43,128 bases of DNA, taken from contig JALOAH010000035.1 in the NCBI GenBank assembly GCA_023228865.1, positions 1 to 43,128 of the forward strand, given 5' to 3'. Origin of the DNA: Porticoccaceae bacterium. GTDB lineage: Bacteria; Pseudomonadota; Gammaproteobacteria; Pseudomonadales; Porticoccaceae. Shown here piece after piece: positions 1 to 8,765 of the stretch. Position 1 is the first letter of the stretch, and every line of letters begins with the position of its first letter. The notes under the pieces were generated by a model. It searched no databases. It saw only the letters and a program-made list of their open reading frames with translations, and was not told the DNA's origin. The translations under genes and the position numbers were made by a program.

Positions 1-1782
1 AAGAGATTCCAGATAGTTGTGGAGAACCTCCAGCTCTTCCAAACCGGCGCGGGTAAACCAGTAACTCTGGGGCGCTTGCCCATCGGCGTTGTCACCAGCA
101 CCCTCTTCGGCAAAGGGATCGCCAAATGAAAATGGATCTTCATCGCCAAAATCATCTTCTTTAAAGGCATTAGCCTCAGTTTCAACGGCCTCGACAGCAA
201 AGGGATCACCCTCCTCGCCGTAGGTAACATCCTTCTGCCATTCGCCATCCTCGGGTTCGACGTGCGCAGCTTTTTTGGTGATGATAATGTCGAGGGGCGT
301 GGTACCCCCGAGGTTGGCGTCGATCACCGAGAGACCCTGGTAAATTTCAGTGCTCTCTCTGAAATAATCGATGAAGCGGTTATCCACCTGCAGTCTGCTG
401 ATTCCCACCAGCGAGGCCACTGCAATCACCAGGCTGAGAACAATCACGGTTTTGCCATGGCGTTCGGTAAAACGGGAAAAATACAGGGTGTGCGGCGTAT
501 CCTCGCTGGGGCGGTGGCGAACCGGCTTTTTACCCCACAGCAAAATACCGGCAGGAATCACCACAAACACCAGAATAAAAGCCAGAAAGAGGCCTATGGT
601 CATCATCCAGCCAAAATCGATCACCGGGCGAATATTGCTCACCACCAGTGAAGCGAACGCCACCACAGTGGTGAGCATGGTGTAAAGGCAGGGTTTAGCC
701 ATGGACAGCACTGTCTCGCGCACCAGATCAATTTGCGGCCGCTCGGGAAAGCACCAGTGCAGTTCGCGGTAACGGACAACCAGGTGAATGGTCAGAGCCA
801 TGGAAACAACCAGCAGCACAGCAACAAAATTGGAGGAGATCACTGTCAACCGCCAATCGATCCAGCTCAGCCAGCCGAGCATGATCACCACTGCGAGAGC
901 GCAGGAACCCAGAGGCAGCACAACCCAGCGCAGCTGGCGGAAAATAAACGCCAGCGCCAGCACAATAAATAGCAGAATACCCGCACCAAAAACCTTCATG
1001 TCGCTGGCGACATAGTCCACCATATCGGCGGTAATCATGGTGGCGCCGCCCAGGAACAACTCGGCGCGATCCCGGTAGTTATCCATCAGGCCGCGAATTT
1101 TCTGTACCCGCTGGTAACTTTTCGCAGCTGCCTCGGTGCGATAGTCGAGAAAGCGCTGGCTGACCTCTTCCAGTTCAATCTCTTCCTGGGGCGTCAACCC
1201 GGTTGTGATCTCTTTATTGCGCAGCGAATCCCTGTGCCTCACCAACTCCAGATACACGGAGTCACTGCTCAGGGTTGCAACAATACCGGTGGTCTGGCCA
1301 TCGGGCCCTAAAATAAGGTCTTTATAAATAGGGGATGTCTGAAACTCTTTTTTCGCCTGCTGGCGATCCATGCCGGGGGTCAGCAGGGTGCGAGCTTCAT
1401 TTTTCAAATCGCTGATGGCAATTTTGGGGCTGAACAATAGGGGCACATTGACGAGAGACTGAACATTGGTTACCCCTTCGATATTGCCCAAATCCTCGGT
1501 GAGCGCTTTGAGGGTAGCCAGGGACTCATCGGAAAAAAGATCCATCCCTTTTGGCTTGTAGGTCACAACGAGAATATCGCTGCTGCCGTAGCGCTGGCTC
1601 AGCTGGCGAAAATAATCGAGATCTTCATCGTACTCTAGGGTCAGGGAATCCGCAGAGGCATCGATCTTGAAATTGGGAAGACCCGCCATCATCGCCAGGG
1701 CAAGGACAATAACAGTGACCATCGTCAGCAACGGGTGTTGCAACACTGTTTTATCATATATTGTCATCAGCAGCTTGGTCAT
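1..1782 (-). CDS. RND-superfamily (MMPL-type) exporter, partial at 3' end
   Basis: The open frame runs from an ATG at 1782 to the left edge (594 codons, no stop), so the C-terminal part is missing. The N-terminus MTKLLMTIYDKTVLQHPLLT leads into a first membrane helix, then a large periplasmic loop (DSLTLEYDEDLDYFRQL, NPxxIxNL-like RND features), then a cluster of helices (GAGILLFIVLALAFIF, VVLPLGSCALAVVIMLG, FVAVLLVVSMALTIHLVV). This is the usual layout of hydrophobe/amphiphile exporters of the MMPL/YdfJ group, in the inner membrane and driven by proton flux. Towards the window edge, codons read leftward give an acidic, low-complexity stretch with three DPF motifs inside the second periplasmic loop. 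The substrate cannot be told from sequence. The gene is divergent from the DUF2892 gene. Confidence 0.85.
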   Translation of the reverse strand, partial: MTKLLMTIYDKTVLQHPLLTMVTVIVLALAMMAGLPNFKIDASADSLTLEYDEDLDYFRQLSQRYGSSDILVVTYKPKGMDLFSDESLATLKALTEDLGNIEGVTNVQSLVNVPLLFSPKIAISDLKNEARTLLTPGMDRQQAKKEFQTSPIYKDLILGPDGQTTGIVATLSSDSVYLELVRHRDSLRNKEITTGLTPQEEIELEEVSQRFLDYRTEAAAKSYQRVQKIRGLMDNYRDRAELFLGGATMITADMVDYVASDMKVFGAGILLFIVLALAFIFRQLRWVVLPLGSCALAVVIMLGWLSWIDWRLTVISSNFVAVLLVVSMALTIHLVVRYRELHWCFPERPQIDLVRETVLSMAKPCLYTMLTTVVAFASLVVSNIRPVIDFGWMMTIGLFLAFILVFVVIPAGILLWGKKPVRHRPSEDTPHTLYFSRFTERHGKTVIVLSLVIAVASLVGISRLQVDNRFIDYFRESTEIYQGLSVIDANLGGTTPLDIIITKKAAHVEPEDGEWQKDVTYGEEGDPFAVEAVETEANAFKEDDFGDEDPFSFGDPFAEEGAGDNADGQAPQSYWFTRAGLEELEVLHNYLESL

Positions 1783-1835
1783 GGCGACCCTCTATAGATT
1801 AAAAGTCGCCTATTATGCGGAAACTGTTCCAGCGA

Positions 1836-1851
1836 GGCCAGTAACCTGGCC
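1836..1851. repeat. Short inverted repeat in the divergent intergenic region
   Basis: GGCCAG, loop TAAC, CTGGCC: a perfect 6 bp stem in the 206 bp gap between the RND exporter start and the DUF2892 gene. No T-run follows, so it is not an obvious terminator. An operator is possible but unsupported. Confidence 0.3.
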
Positions 1852-1988
1852 GTTTGTCGCTATCGTCATCGCCGGCAATACTATCAAGCCAATGGCAATT
1901 ATATTGACCAATCACTGAAATGGCCTATGCTGTTTCTAAATGGTAACGGCCACAGCATCTGTTTTTACAACAACCCAGGATAACTACC

Positions 1989-2177
1989 ATGCAATGCAAT
2001 GTCGGCAACACAGACAGGATCCTTCGCCTGATCGCGGGATTGGTCATTATCACTCTTGGCATCATCTACCAAAGCTGGTGGGGTCTTCTCGGTATTATTC
2101 CCATGACAACGGCCACCCTGGGCTGGTGCCCCGCCTATATCCCCTTTGGTTTTTCGAGTTGCACCACAAAAAAATAA
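1989..2177 (+). CDS. DUF2892 / YgaP-type small inner-membrane protein
   Basis: A 62-residue protein beginning MQCNVGNTDRILRLIAGLVI. It has the family pattern: N-terminal CNVG..DR..R, a first hydrophobic helix (residues 14-28), a Gly/Trp turn (SWWGLLG), and a second helix ending in GWCPAYIPFGF. This matches the DUF2892 domain, which also occurs as the membrane tail of the rhodanese YgaP. The function of the stand-alone form is unknown; two conserved Cys (C3 and C47) are present. The upstream AGGATAACTACC gives a weak Shine-Dalgarno. It is a monocistronic gene, divergent from the RND exporter and followed by a 344 bp gap. Confidence 0.85.
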   Translation: MQCNVGNTDRILRLIAGLVIITLGIIYQSWWGLLGIIPMTTATLGWCPAYIPFGFSSCTTKK

Positions 2178-2346
2178 ACCAAGTACCATTTTTAATTATT
2201 GAAGGCCTTTGCTGAAAGAACCTTGCATCACTCCCGACTCAGGGCTGGAGGTGGTTCCTCGCGGTGTTTTTTTACATACTCGACAGGTTTGGCACCGGCA
2301 AGAAGTCGAAATACATTGTCATACCATCGTCGATAAAACTATTATG

Positions 2347-2463
2347 TTAGGGAGACTCTGATTAATTCTGTTTTCGTCACTCCCGCGTCGGCGGGAGTCC
2401 AGAAAAATCAAGGGATTATAGATTCACACCGGCGCGGGAATGGCATTAATGAGAGTTTCCTTA
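2347..2463 (-). repeat. MITE-like palindromic repeat, copy A
   Basis: About 117 bp with imperfect terminal inverted repeats (TTAGGGAGACTCTGATTAAT at the left; right end read in reverse TAAGGAAACTCTCATTAATG). It holds a perfect internal hairpin, ACTCCCGC-GTCG-GCGGGAGT at 2379-2398, and a shared core GATTTTTCTGG (in reverse). It is inverted relative to copies B and C. It fills the middle of the 2178-2521 gap. The rest of that gap holds no gene I can support; a T7 run at about 2265 has only a weak stem before it. Confidence 0.8.
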
Positions 2464-2521
2464 GCTACAACAGACCATTTCGGCTCAATTTAAAGGCCAC
2501 ATAAAGCACGCCCCAACTCCG

Positions 2522-5500
2522 ATGATATCTTTAATGGCCTCAAAAAAAACACTACCCGCCTGGGGCCTACTGATCGCAGGCCTTGTTGCCACGGTCTTTT
2601 TTAGCGGGCACACCAAAGAGCGCCTGGAAAATGATGCGGTAAACGACTTCGCTTTTATCAGCGATCAAATCACCATCAAAATTCGCGAGCGCCTGCAATC
2701 CTACGAGCTGATCCTGCGCGGCGGCACCGGCCTTTTTGCCGCCACTTCAGCGGTGGATCGTCAGCAATGGCGCACATTTGTCGAAAAAGTAGCAGCCGAT
2801 AATCTGGTCCCCGGCGTTCAGGGCATAGGCTTTGCGCAGTTTATTCCTCTCAACCAACTCGATGCCCACATTGCCGCCGTCCGCGCCGAAGGCTTTCCCG
2901 ATTACCGAATTTATCCTGAAGGGGATAGGGATTTTTATACCTCCATCGTTTATCTTGAACCCTTTGCCGGGCGCAACCTGCGGGCATTTGGTTACGACAT
3001 GTACTCCGAACCTGTGCGCAGTCAGGCCATGGATCAGGCCAGAGATAGCGGCGCGATGGTACTGTCGGGCAAAGTCAGGCTGGTACAGGAGACAGACACA
3101 GACGTTCAAGCGGGGGTTCTGATGTATGTGCCTGTCTATGACAGCAATGCCCTCCTCGACACCCTGGAACAGCGCCGAGCCGCACTTGTTGGCTGGGTCT
3201 ATAGCCCCTACCGCATGAAAGACCTGATGACCGGCGTCCTTCGCGATTGGCAAAATAAGAAGGGCTGGCTTTTTGATTTACATATTTACGACGGCAATAG
3301 CGCCAAACCTGAGTCTCTGTTGTTTGATAGTGTTGCCGACGAGCACCACAGGGCAAACTCACCTTTTTTTCAGGAACGACTGATCGACTTCGGCGGGCGC
3401 CGCTGGTTGCTGACCTTTGATCCTCACCCCTCAGCCATCGCTGTCAACTACACGGAATACTGGTCTGAACTCACTGGCGGAACCGCCATTAGCCTGCTGC
3501 TGTTCGGTCTTTTACTCTCATTATTGAATACTCAACGCCGCGCCGAAGATATCGCCACACAGCTGACAGCGGATATTCGCGCGCAAAAAAATCGCCTCAA
3601 AGAAAGCGAGCTGCGCTGGAAATTTGCCATTGAAGGCTCTGGAGACGGCCTCTGGGACTGGAATGTCGCCGAGAGCACCGTCTTTTTCGCCGCCAGATGG
3701 AAAGAGATGCTCGGCTTTGCCGACAGCGACATCGGCAATTCCCTCGCTGAATGGGAAACTCGCATTCACCCTGACGACAAAGGGTCAGTGATGTCGGCAG
3801 TTCAGGACTGTCTCGATGGCAAAACGCCCCTCTACAGCAGCGAACACCGGGTTCTGTGCAAGGACGGCAGCTACAAATGGATTCTCGACCGGGGCATGGT
3901 CGTCAGCAGAGATGAAAACGGCAAACCTCTGCGCATGATCGGCACCCACACCGACATAATGGCAACAAAACTGCTGGAAATTTCCCTGAAAAACAGTCGC
4001 GCCGAATTGGAAGAAGCCCAGCGGATTGCCCAGGTGGGCAGCTGGACACTGGATCTGGCAACCAATGAGGTTACCTGGTCAACAGAGCTCTATCGCATTA
4101 TGGGTCTGGATCCCGGCACCAGGCCGCCCACATTTGTCGAACACGACAAATTGATTGCCAAGGACAGCCTCGATAAAACCAAAGCGTTGATAGCCCAAAC
4201 CCTGGAAAACGGCCAGCCGTACCAGATTGAGAATGAAGTTATTCGCAATGACGGTTCCCGTGGCTGGCTGTTATCACGGGGTGAAGCCATCTACGACAAC
4301 GGCAGCCACCGTGTTATCGGCCTGCGCGGCACCTCAATGGATATCACCGAACGCAGACAACAAATGCTGCGTATCGAGGAATTGAGCCGCCTCTACGCGG
4401 CACTAAGTGCCTGTAATTCGGCGATTATCCACTGCACCAGCCAGGGGGAGTTGTTTACTGCAATCTGCAGAATTGTGGTTGACCTGGGCGGAATGACGAT
4501 GGCCTGGATTGGCCTAGTGGATAGCGCCACCCAGGCAGTGATTCCTGTTGCATCCTATGGCAAGGGCACAGATTATCTCGACGGTATTGAGATTTCCATC
4601 AACCCCAATGATCCCCGCGGCAAAGGCCCTACAGGTACCTGTATTCGCGAAAACCGTCCGTTCTGGCTGAACGACTTTGGCGGTGCAGACATCACTCAAC
4701 CCTGGCACCAAAAAGCCAAAAAACAGCAATGGATCGCATCCGCATCACTGCCAATTTCACTGAAAAATAACGTCATTGGCGCCCTGACTTTCTACAGTGA
4801 TAAGGGCAGCTGGGATAACAAAGAAATACACAGCCTGCTGGAAGAAATGGCCGGGGACATCAGCTTTGCCCTCGACAAGTTGCACAGCGAAACCGAGGCC
4901 AAATCTCTGCAAGGGAGCTTGCTGGAAGCTGAGCAGCGTTTCCGCACCCTGGTCGAACAATCCATCGTCGGCGCCTATATCATTCAGGACAACAAAGTCG
5001 TCTATGCCAATCCGCGCGCACTGAATATTCTTGGCTACAGCAATGGCGATAGCCTGACTGGTGTCGAGCCTCTGGCGCTCATTTGCTCCAAAGACCAGGA
5101 ACTCTTTAGCACAGAAATCAACAAACTCGCACGGGGCGAGATTGAAAAGCTCGAGCTGGTGTTCAGCGCCATACGCAAAGACGGCGCCATTATTGACGTG
5201 AGCACCAACAGCGCCCTGGCAACCTATCAGTCGCGCCCTGCCATTATCGGTCTGCTTCAAGATATGTCGGATCGCAAGGTGGCGGAAGATCAGATCAGGC
5301 GCTATGCCAAACAACTGGAGCACACGTTTATTCAAACCGTGGCGCTTGCCACTACCCTCAGTGAAATGCGCGACCCCTACACCGCTGGCCACGAGCAGCG
5401 GGTGGCGGATATTGCCGTTGCCATTGGCCGCGAAATGGGGCTGAGTGAAGATCGACTCGAAGGCTTAAGGGTGGGCGGCTATCTCCACGACGTTGGCAAA

Positions 5501-5905
5501 ATGTCGGTGCCTGTGGAAATTCTCACCAAGCCGACAAAACTCAGCACCAATGAGTATCTGTTGATCAAGGAGCACGCCCAAGCGGGTTACAACGTCCTCA
5601 AAAATGTCGACTTCCCCTGGCCGGTGGCGCTTATCGCCCTTCAGCATCACGAGCGCATCGATGGCAGCGGCTATCCCCAGGGGCTCAAGGGCGACGAGAT
5701 CATTCTCGAAGCCCGCATTACCGCAGTGGCCGATGTGGTCGAATCCATGGCCTCCCACCGCCCTTATAGAGCCGCCCTGGGGGTGGACAAGGCACTGGCG
5801 GAAATTGAACGGGGACAGGGCACAGACTACGACGCAGAGGTCGTGTCCGCGTGCCTGCGCCTGTTTCGTGAAAAAGGTTATGTTCCCGGCAACGAACTGT
5901 TGTGA
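2522..5905 (+). CDS. CHASE-PAS-PAS-GAF-PAS-HD-GYP sensor, predicted c-di-GMP phosphodiesterase
   Basis: An 1127-residue inner-membrane signalling protein. In order: a membrane helix at about 12-30, a periplasmic CHASE sensor at about 40-240 (YELILRGGTGLFAAT, GVQGIGFAQFI), a second helix at about 320-336, PAS/PAC at about 361-485 and 493-610, GAF at about 620-787, a third PAS at about 798-923, and HD-GYP at about 927-1120. The HD-GYP signatures are intact: HDVGK at 989-993 and HHERIDGSGYP at 1042-1052, which bind the metal centre that hydrolyses c-di-GMP. No GGDEF domain is present, so it should only degrade the messenger. ATG 2522 is the first start, with ATG 2534 possible; neither has a clear ribosome site. 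The gene stands alone, with repeat copies A and B on either side. Confidence 0.93.
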   Translation: MISLMASKKTLPAWGLLIAGLVATVFFSGHTKERLENDAVNDFAFISDQITIKIRERLQSYELILRGGTGLFAATSAVDRQQWRTFVEKVAADNLVPGVQGIGFAQFIPLNQLDAHIAAVRAEGFPDYRIYPEGDRDFYTSIVYLEPFAGRNLRAFGYDMYSEPVRSQAMDQARDSGAMVLSGKVRLVQETDTDVQAGVLMYVPVYDSNALLDTLEQRRAALVGWVYSPYRMKDLMTGVLRDWQNKKGWLFDLHIYDGNSAKPESLLFDSVADEHHRANSPFFQERLIDFGGRRWLLTFDPHPSAIAVNYTEYWSELTGGTAISLLLFGLLLSLLNTQRRAEDIATQLTADIRAQKNRLKESELRWKFAIEGSGDGLWDWNVAESTVFFAARWKEMLGFADSDIGNSLAEWETRIHPDDKGSVMSAVQDCLDGKTPLYSSEHRVLCKDGSYKWILDRGMVVSRDENGKPLRMIGTHTDIMATKLLEISLKNSRAELEEAQRIAQVGSWTLDLATNEVTWSTELYRIMGLDPGTRPPTFVEHDKLIAKDSLDKTKALIAQTLENGQPYQIENEVIRNDGSRGWLLSRGEAIYDNGSHRVIGLRGTSMDITERRQQMLRIEELSRLYAALSACNSAIIHCTSQGELFTAICRIVVDLGGMTMAWIGLVDSATQAVIPVASYGKGTDYLDGIEISINPNDPRGKGPTGTCIRENRPFWLNDFGGADITQPWHQKAKKQQWIASASLPISLKNNVIGALTFYSDKGSWDNKEIHSLLEEMAGDISFALDKLHSETEAKSLQGSLLEAEQRFRTLVEQSIVGAYIIQDNKVVYANPRALNILGYSNGDSLTGVEPLALICSKDQELFSTEINKLARGEIEKLELVFSAIRKDGAIIDVSTNSALATYQSRPAIIGLLQDMSDRKVAEDQIRRYAKQLEHTFIQTVALATTLSEMRDPYTAGHEQRVADIAVAIGREMGLSEDRLEGLRVGGYLHDVGKMSVPVEILTKPTKLSTNEYLLIKEHAQAGYNVLKNVDFPWPVALIALQHHERIDGSGYPQGLKGDEIILEARITAVADVVESMASHRPYRAALGVDKALAEIERGQGTDYDAEVVSACLRLFREKGYVPGNELL

Positions 5906-5922
5906 CCTGTTGCGCAATGAGC

Positions 5923-6040
5923 TTAAGGAAACTCTGACTCATGTCATTATCGCGCCGGGGCGAATCTATAATTCCTTGATTTTTCTGGACTCCCGCCGAC
6001 GCGGGAGTGACGAAAGCAGAATTAATCAGAGCTTCCTTAA
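5923..6040 (+). repeat. MITE-like palindromic repeat, copy B
   Basis: 118 bp running from TTAAGG to CCTTAA. The left end TTAAGGAAACTCTGACTCAT matches the reverse complement of the right end (TTAAGGAAGCTCTGATTAAT) with few mismatches. The internal hairpin ACTCCCGC-CGAC-GCGGGAGT lies at 5989-6008, and the core AATCTATAATTCCTTGATTT is shared with copy C. It lies between the convergent HD-GYP and EamA genes, 3 bp from the EamA stop codon, so it could also serve as a bidirectional terminator-like hairpin. Confidence 0.82.
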
Positions 6041-6043
6041 AAA

Positions 6044-6967
6044 TTACCCTGCCTCGCGCCGCGCCTGGGCACGCCTGGTACTCAACCAGCCTATCAGTGA
6101 CAACAGCGCCAGCCCAGTGCCAATCAGCAAAATACCGCCAATTTCCAGGATTTTGAACTCTTCGCCAAAAATCAGGCGCGAAGAGACAATCGCGACAACG
6201 GGAATACCCAGCACTGACAGACTGGCCTCCCAGGCGGGCACCCGGTCGAGAATATAGAGCCACAACCACCAGGCAACCGCCATGGTAATCAGCGACATAT
6301 AGAGGATGATCGCCATATAGGACAGCGTCCAGTTGACGTCGGGCTCCGGCAGAATCCAGCTCAAGGGCGTCATGACAACGGCGGCAACAATAAACTGCCA
6401 GGTGGCCAGCCCCAGGGTGTCGACGGTTTTGCTGGTTTGCAGGCGCTTGGTAAGAATGGTCGCCACCGCCCAACAGATGGCGGAGACAATGGAGAGAAAC
6501 TCACTGAACACACTCACATGGGGTTGCCAGGGGGCAATGATGAGCATCAAGCCTGTCAGGGTAAAAATGGCCGCCAGCCACTGGGCGCCATAAATTCGCT
6601 CCCCCAGAACGGGCCAGGCCATCAACAGGGTCCAGATCGGCATGGTAAAAACCAGCACCGCGGTTTTGCCTGCGCCCGCCTCCACCATGGCCCATGTCTG
6701 AAATACCATAAACCCCGCCTGCAGCAACCCGATGGCAAAGATGGTTCCCGGCGCTTTCAATCGCAGGGAGCGCCCCATTAGCCTGGCCACAACCAGCAGC
6801 GCCAGAGCGCCGCCAATGCTGCGATGGGCGGTAAACGCAAAGGGTGCCGAATAAACCAGACTGAGCTTGGTGACGACCCAACTGAAACCCCAAATCAGGG
6901 TCAGGGCAAACAGCGCCATTAACGGCAGCAAGCGAACCATCATCGGCGACAAAAAACTGGGCGGCAA
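6044..6967 (-). CDS. EamA-domain DMT-superfamily permease
   Basis: A 307-residue polytopic protein with about ten hydrophobic helices arranged as two EamA repeats. The first starts LMALFALTLIWGFSWVVTKL, has the typical helix TWAMVEAGAGKTAVLVFTMP, and ends VLGERIYGAQWLAAIFTLTG. The second includes AICWAVATILTKR and ends FGEEFKILEIGGILLIGTG. Both halves carry the family's conserved Glu near helix ends. DMT proteins export or import small metabolites across the inner membrane; the substrate is unknown. The start could be M1, M9 or M10 (6967, 6943 or 6940). It is a single gene; the 264 bp upstream to the cytochrome b gene shows nothing I recognise. Confidence 0.9.
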   Translation of the reverse strand: MPPSFLSPMMVRLLPLMALFALTLIWGFSWVVTKLSLVYSAPFAFTAHRSIGGALALLVVARLMGRSLRLKAPGTIFAIGLLQAGFMVFQTWAMVEAGAGKTAVLVFTMPIWTLLMAWPVLGERIYGAQWLAAIFTLTGLMLIIAPWQPHVSVFSEFLSIVSAICWAVATILTKRLQTSKTVDTLGLATWQFIVAAVVMTPLSWILPEPDVNWTLSYMAIILYMSLITMAVAWWLWLYILDRVPAWEASLSVLGIPVVAIVSSRLIFGEEFKILEIGGILLIGTGLALLSLIGWLSTRRAQARREAG

Positions 6968-7231
6968 GGCAATGATCCTTATAAAAAGAGAGGCGCGTAT
7001 CGGCGGATTTTCTTGTTCTTGACAGGGTTACACTGGCGGCTCGGCCAAGGGTGGCACTTTCCGCGCCCCATTACCCCGGCAATCCTGACTGCCGAATGAA
7101 CAAGACCGCTGCTGAACATAATTCAGTTTTACAGCGGGCTCCGGGGCAATGTAACTGAGCAGCGGAGCAACTTCAAGATGGAGTTTGGCTGTGCCGAATT
7201 TCACCCATACCGTTTCGTTTATAGCCGGGCA

Positions 7232-7957
7232 TCACAGATTAACCAAAAAATAGATGGCAACTGCGGCCACAGCGAAACTGATGACCCCTCGCCACCAAGA
7301 CGCGAAAACCAATGGCTCGCCCTCTTCGCCTAAAAGAGAACCGTGTTTTTTGCCTGTTATCATCGCGCCAATCAGATTGCGGCCACGGCAAAGGTAATAA
7401 AGTACTGCCGCGATATGAATCAGAATCAGCACCTGCAACAACGAAAAAAACTGTTCATGGCGTTCTGACAGGGCTGCGGAGGTACTCGACGAGACCAGGT
7501 GGACAAGGGGACCTTCAAAGAAAAAATCATCTGCAGAAAACAGCCCGGTTAACCCCTGCGCCAACAACAGCGCCAGCAGCGCCACCACCATCAGCGCGCC
7601 CACCGGGTTGTGGCCGCGGGTTTCGGGGACACGGCCTTTGGCCAATTCGCAGACTTCCGCTTTAATTCGAGGTGCGCCGCGCAGAAAACTCGAAAATCTT
7701 GCGGTGGTGGAACCCCAGAAACCCCAGAGAATTCGAAACAGCGCGAGGACAAGCACCGCCTGGCCAAGTAGAGCGTGAATATCCATATTGGTGAGGTAAA
7801 GGGATGTTCTGCCAAAGAGCGCTTCTGGCACGGGCAGAGCAATATCGAGACCACCGAATTCACCGCTGATCCAGAGCAGGGTCACCAGAATCACCAGTGC
7901 CCAGTGAAACAGGCGCACGGGCAGATCCCACACCCGTTGGGGCGAATAAGATTTCAC
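7232..7957 (-). CDS. Cytochrome b561-type membrane cytochrome
   Basis: A 241-residue inner-membrane protein with four main helices plus one C-terminal helix. It opens with VWDLPVRLFHWALVILV, the typical start of the bacterial b561 / Ni-Fe-hydrogenase cytochrome-b family. Candidate heme-ligand histidines lie in RLFHW, MDIHALLG, RGHNPVGAL and LILIHIAAV. It should pass electrons between quinol and a periplasmic c-type partner. It follows the cytochrome c' gene by 38 bp on the same strand, a pairing often found, so the two probably form an operon and a redox couple. The direction of electron flow is not known. Confidence 0.9.
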   Translation of the reverse strand: MKSYSPQRVWDLPVRLFHWALVILVTLLWISGEFGGLDIALPVPEALFGRTSLYLTNMDIHALLGQAVLVLALFRILWGFWGSTTARFSSFLRGAPRIKAEVCELAKGRVPETRGHNPVGALMVVALLALLLAQGLTGLFSADDFFFEGPLVHLVSSSTSAALSERHEQFFSLLQVLILIHIAAVLYYLCRGRNLIGAMITGKKHGSLLGEEGEPLVFASWWRGVISFAVAAVAIYFLVNL

Positions 7958-7995
7958 GATGTTATTCCAGTATCAATAAAAAACGCCCGTAAACA

Positions 7996-8451
7996 TCAAT
8001 GTTCTTTAACGAAGTCGTCATGACAGCCCTTGCAGGATTTGCCCACATCCCCCAGCGCCGCGCCAATGGCCGCCTGATCGCCGCTGGCAGCAGCCACCGC
8101 CAGCGCCTTGGAGGTTTTTTCGAGGTTTAACGCCGCCTTTTCAAAGGTTGGCCAGTCTTTCCAGATTTCCGGCAGAGCTTCACTTTTATCGGTCATGGCC
8201 TCGGTTTTAAAGACCGGAATAACTCTTGGCGCAGCCGCAGCCAGCCCGTCAGCGTGATAACCGAGATCCTCGACGAAAGGAACCTCTCCCTTGACAATGG
8301 CCACCAGAGATCCCATATGGCCGCCGAGCACCGACATGTGGTTTTTGCGGTACTCAACGTTTTCCTTGTCACCGGCAGTGGCAATACCGGCCACAAACAG
8401 CAGGGTTGCTGCAGCCAGCGAAGATTGGCGAAAAGCGGTTTTTAATGCCAT
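7996..8451 (-). CDS. Cytochrome c' (class II c-type cytochrome)
   Basis: A 151-residue periplasmic protein: signal peptide 1-26 (ending GIATA), a four-helix-bundle body, and the heme motif CKGCH at 140-144 near the C-terminus, the position typical of class II cytochromes. Family members bind NO and CO and give nitrosative-stress resistance in some bacteria; this protein's exact role is inferred. The start is supported by GGAGAGGACTT just before the ATG. The gene heads a two-gene unit with the cytochrome b561 gene. Repeat copy C begins about 60 bp upstream of the start, possibly near its promoter. Confidence 0.92.
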   Translation of the reverse strand: MALKTAFRQSSLAAATLLFVAGIATAGDKENVEYRKNHMSVLGGHMGSLVAIVKGEVPFVEDLGYHADGLAAAAPRVIPVFKTEAMTDKSEALPEIWKDWPTFEKAALNLEKTSKALAVAAASGDQAAIGAALGDVGKSCKGCHDDFVKEH

Positions 8452-8511
8452 AAGTCCTCTCCATTTAAAAATTGATGTTACCTGGGCTCATCGAAAACAG
8501 GCTTGCAGATA

Positions 8512-8628
8512 TTAGGGAAGCCCTGATTAATGTCATTCCCGCGCAGGCGGAATCTATAATTGGTTGATTTTTCTGGACTCCCGCCGACACGGGAGTGACG
8601 AAAACAGAATTAATCAGAGTCTCCTTAA
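8512..8628 (+). repeat. MITE-like palindromic repeat, copy C
   Basis: 117 bp, same orientation as copy B. The left end TTAGGGAAGCCCTGATTAAT pairs with the right end ATTAATCAGAGTCTCCTTAA. It contains AATCTATAATTGGTTGATTT followed by a hairpin ACTCCCGccgacaCGGGAGT with one stem base lost. It sits in the 314 bp divergent gap 8452-8765 between cytochrome c' and the DUF2339 gene. An open reading stretch passes through it in frame with the DUF2339 gene, but the repeat sequence is not coding. Nothing else was recognised in the gap. Confidence 0.82.
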
Positions 8629-8765
8629 TAATTCAGGTCAGATATTACCTGCTGAGTTACAGCAGCACAGCCACTTTACACAGATTTACGCCGCGACTAA
8701 ATCCTGGCGTTATCTCAGTGGGCTGTGGTTTACTTTATGGCGAACAGGTCAGTGACAAAATAACC

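Noticed and set aside
2255..2275. T7 run after the DUF2892 gene as an intrinsic terminator
   Set aside because: The stem before it is short and not adjacent to the T-run.
8595..8765. N-terminal extension of the DUF2339 protein by 57 residues
   Set aside because: The extension is encoded partly inside repeat copy C and has no membrane or family pattern; the first family-like residue is M at 8766.
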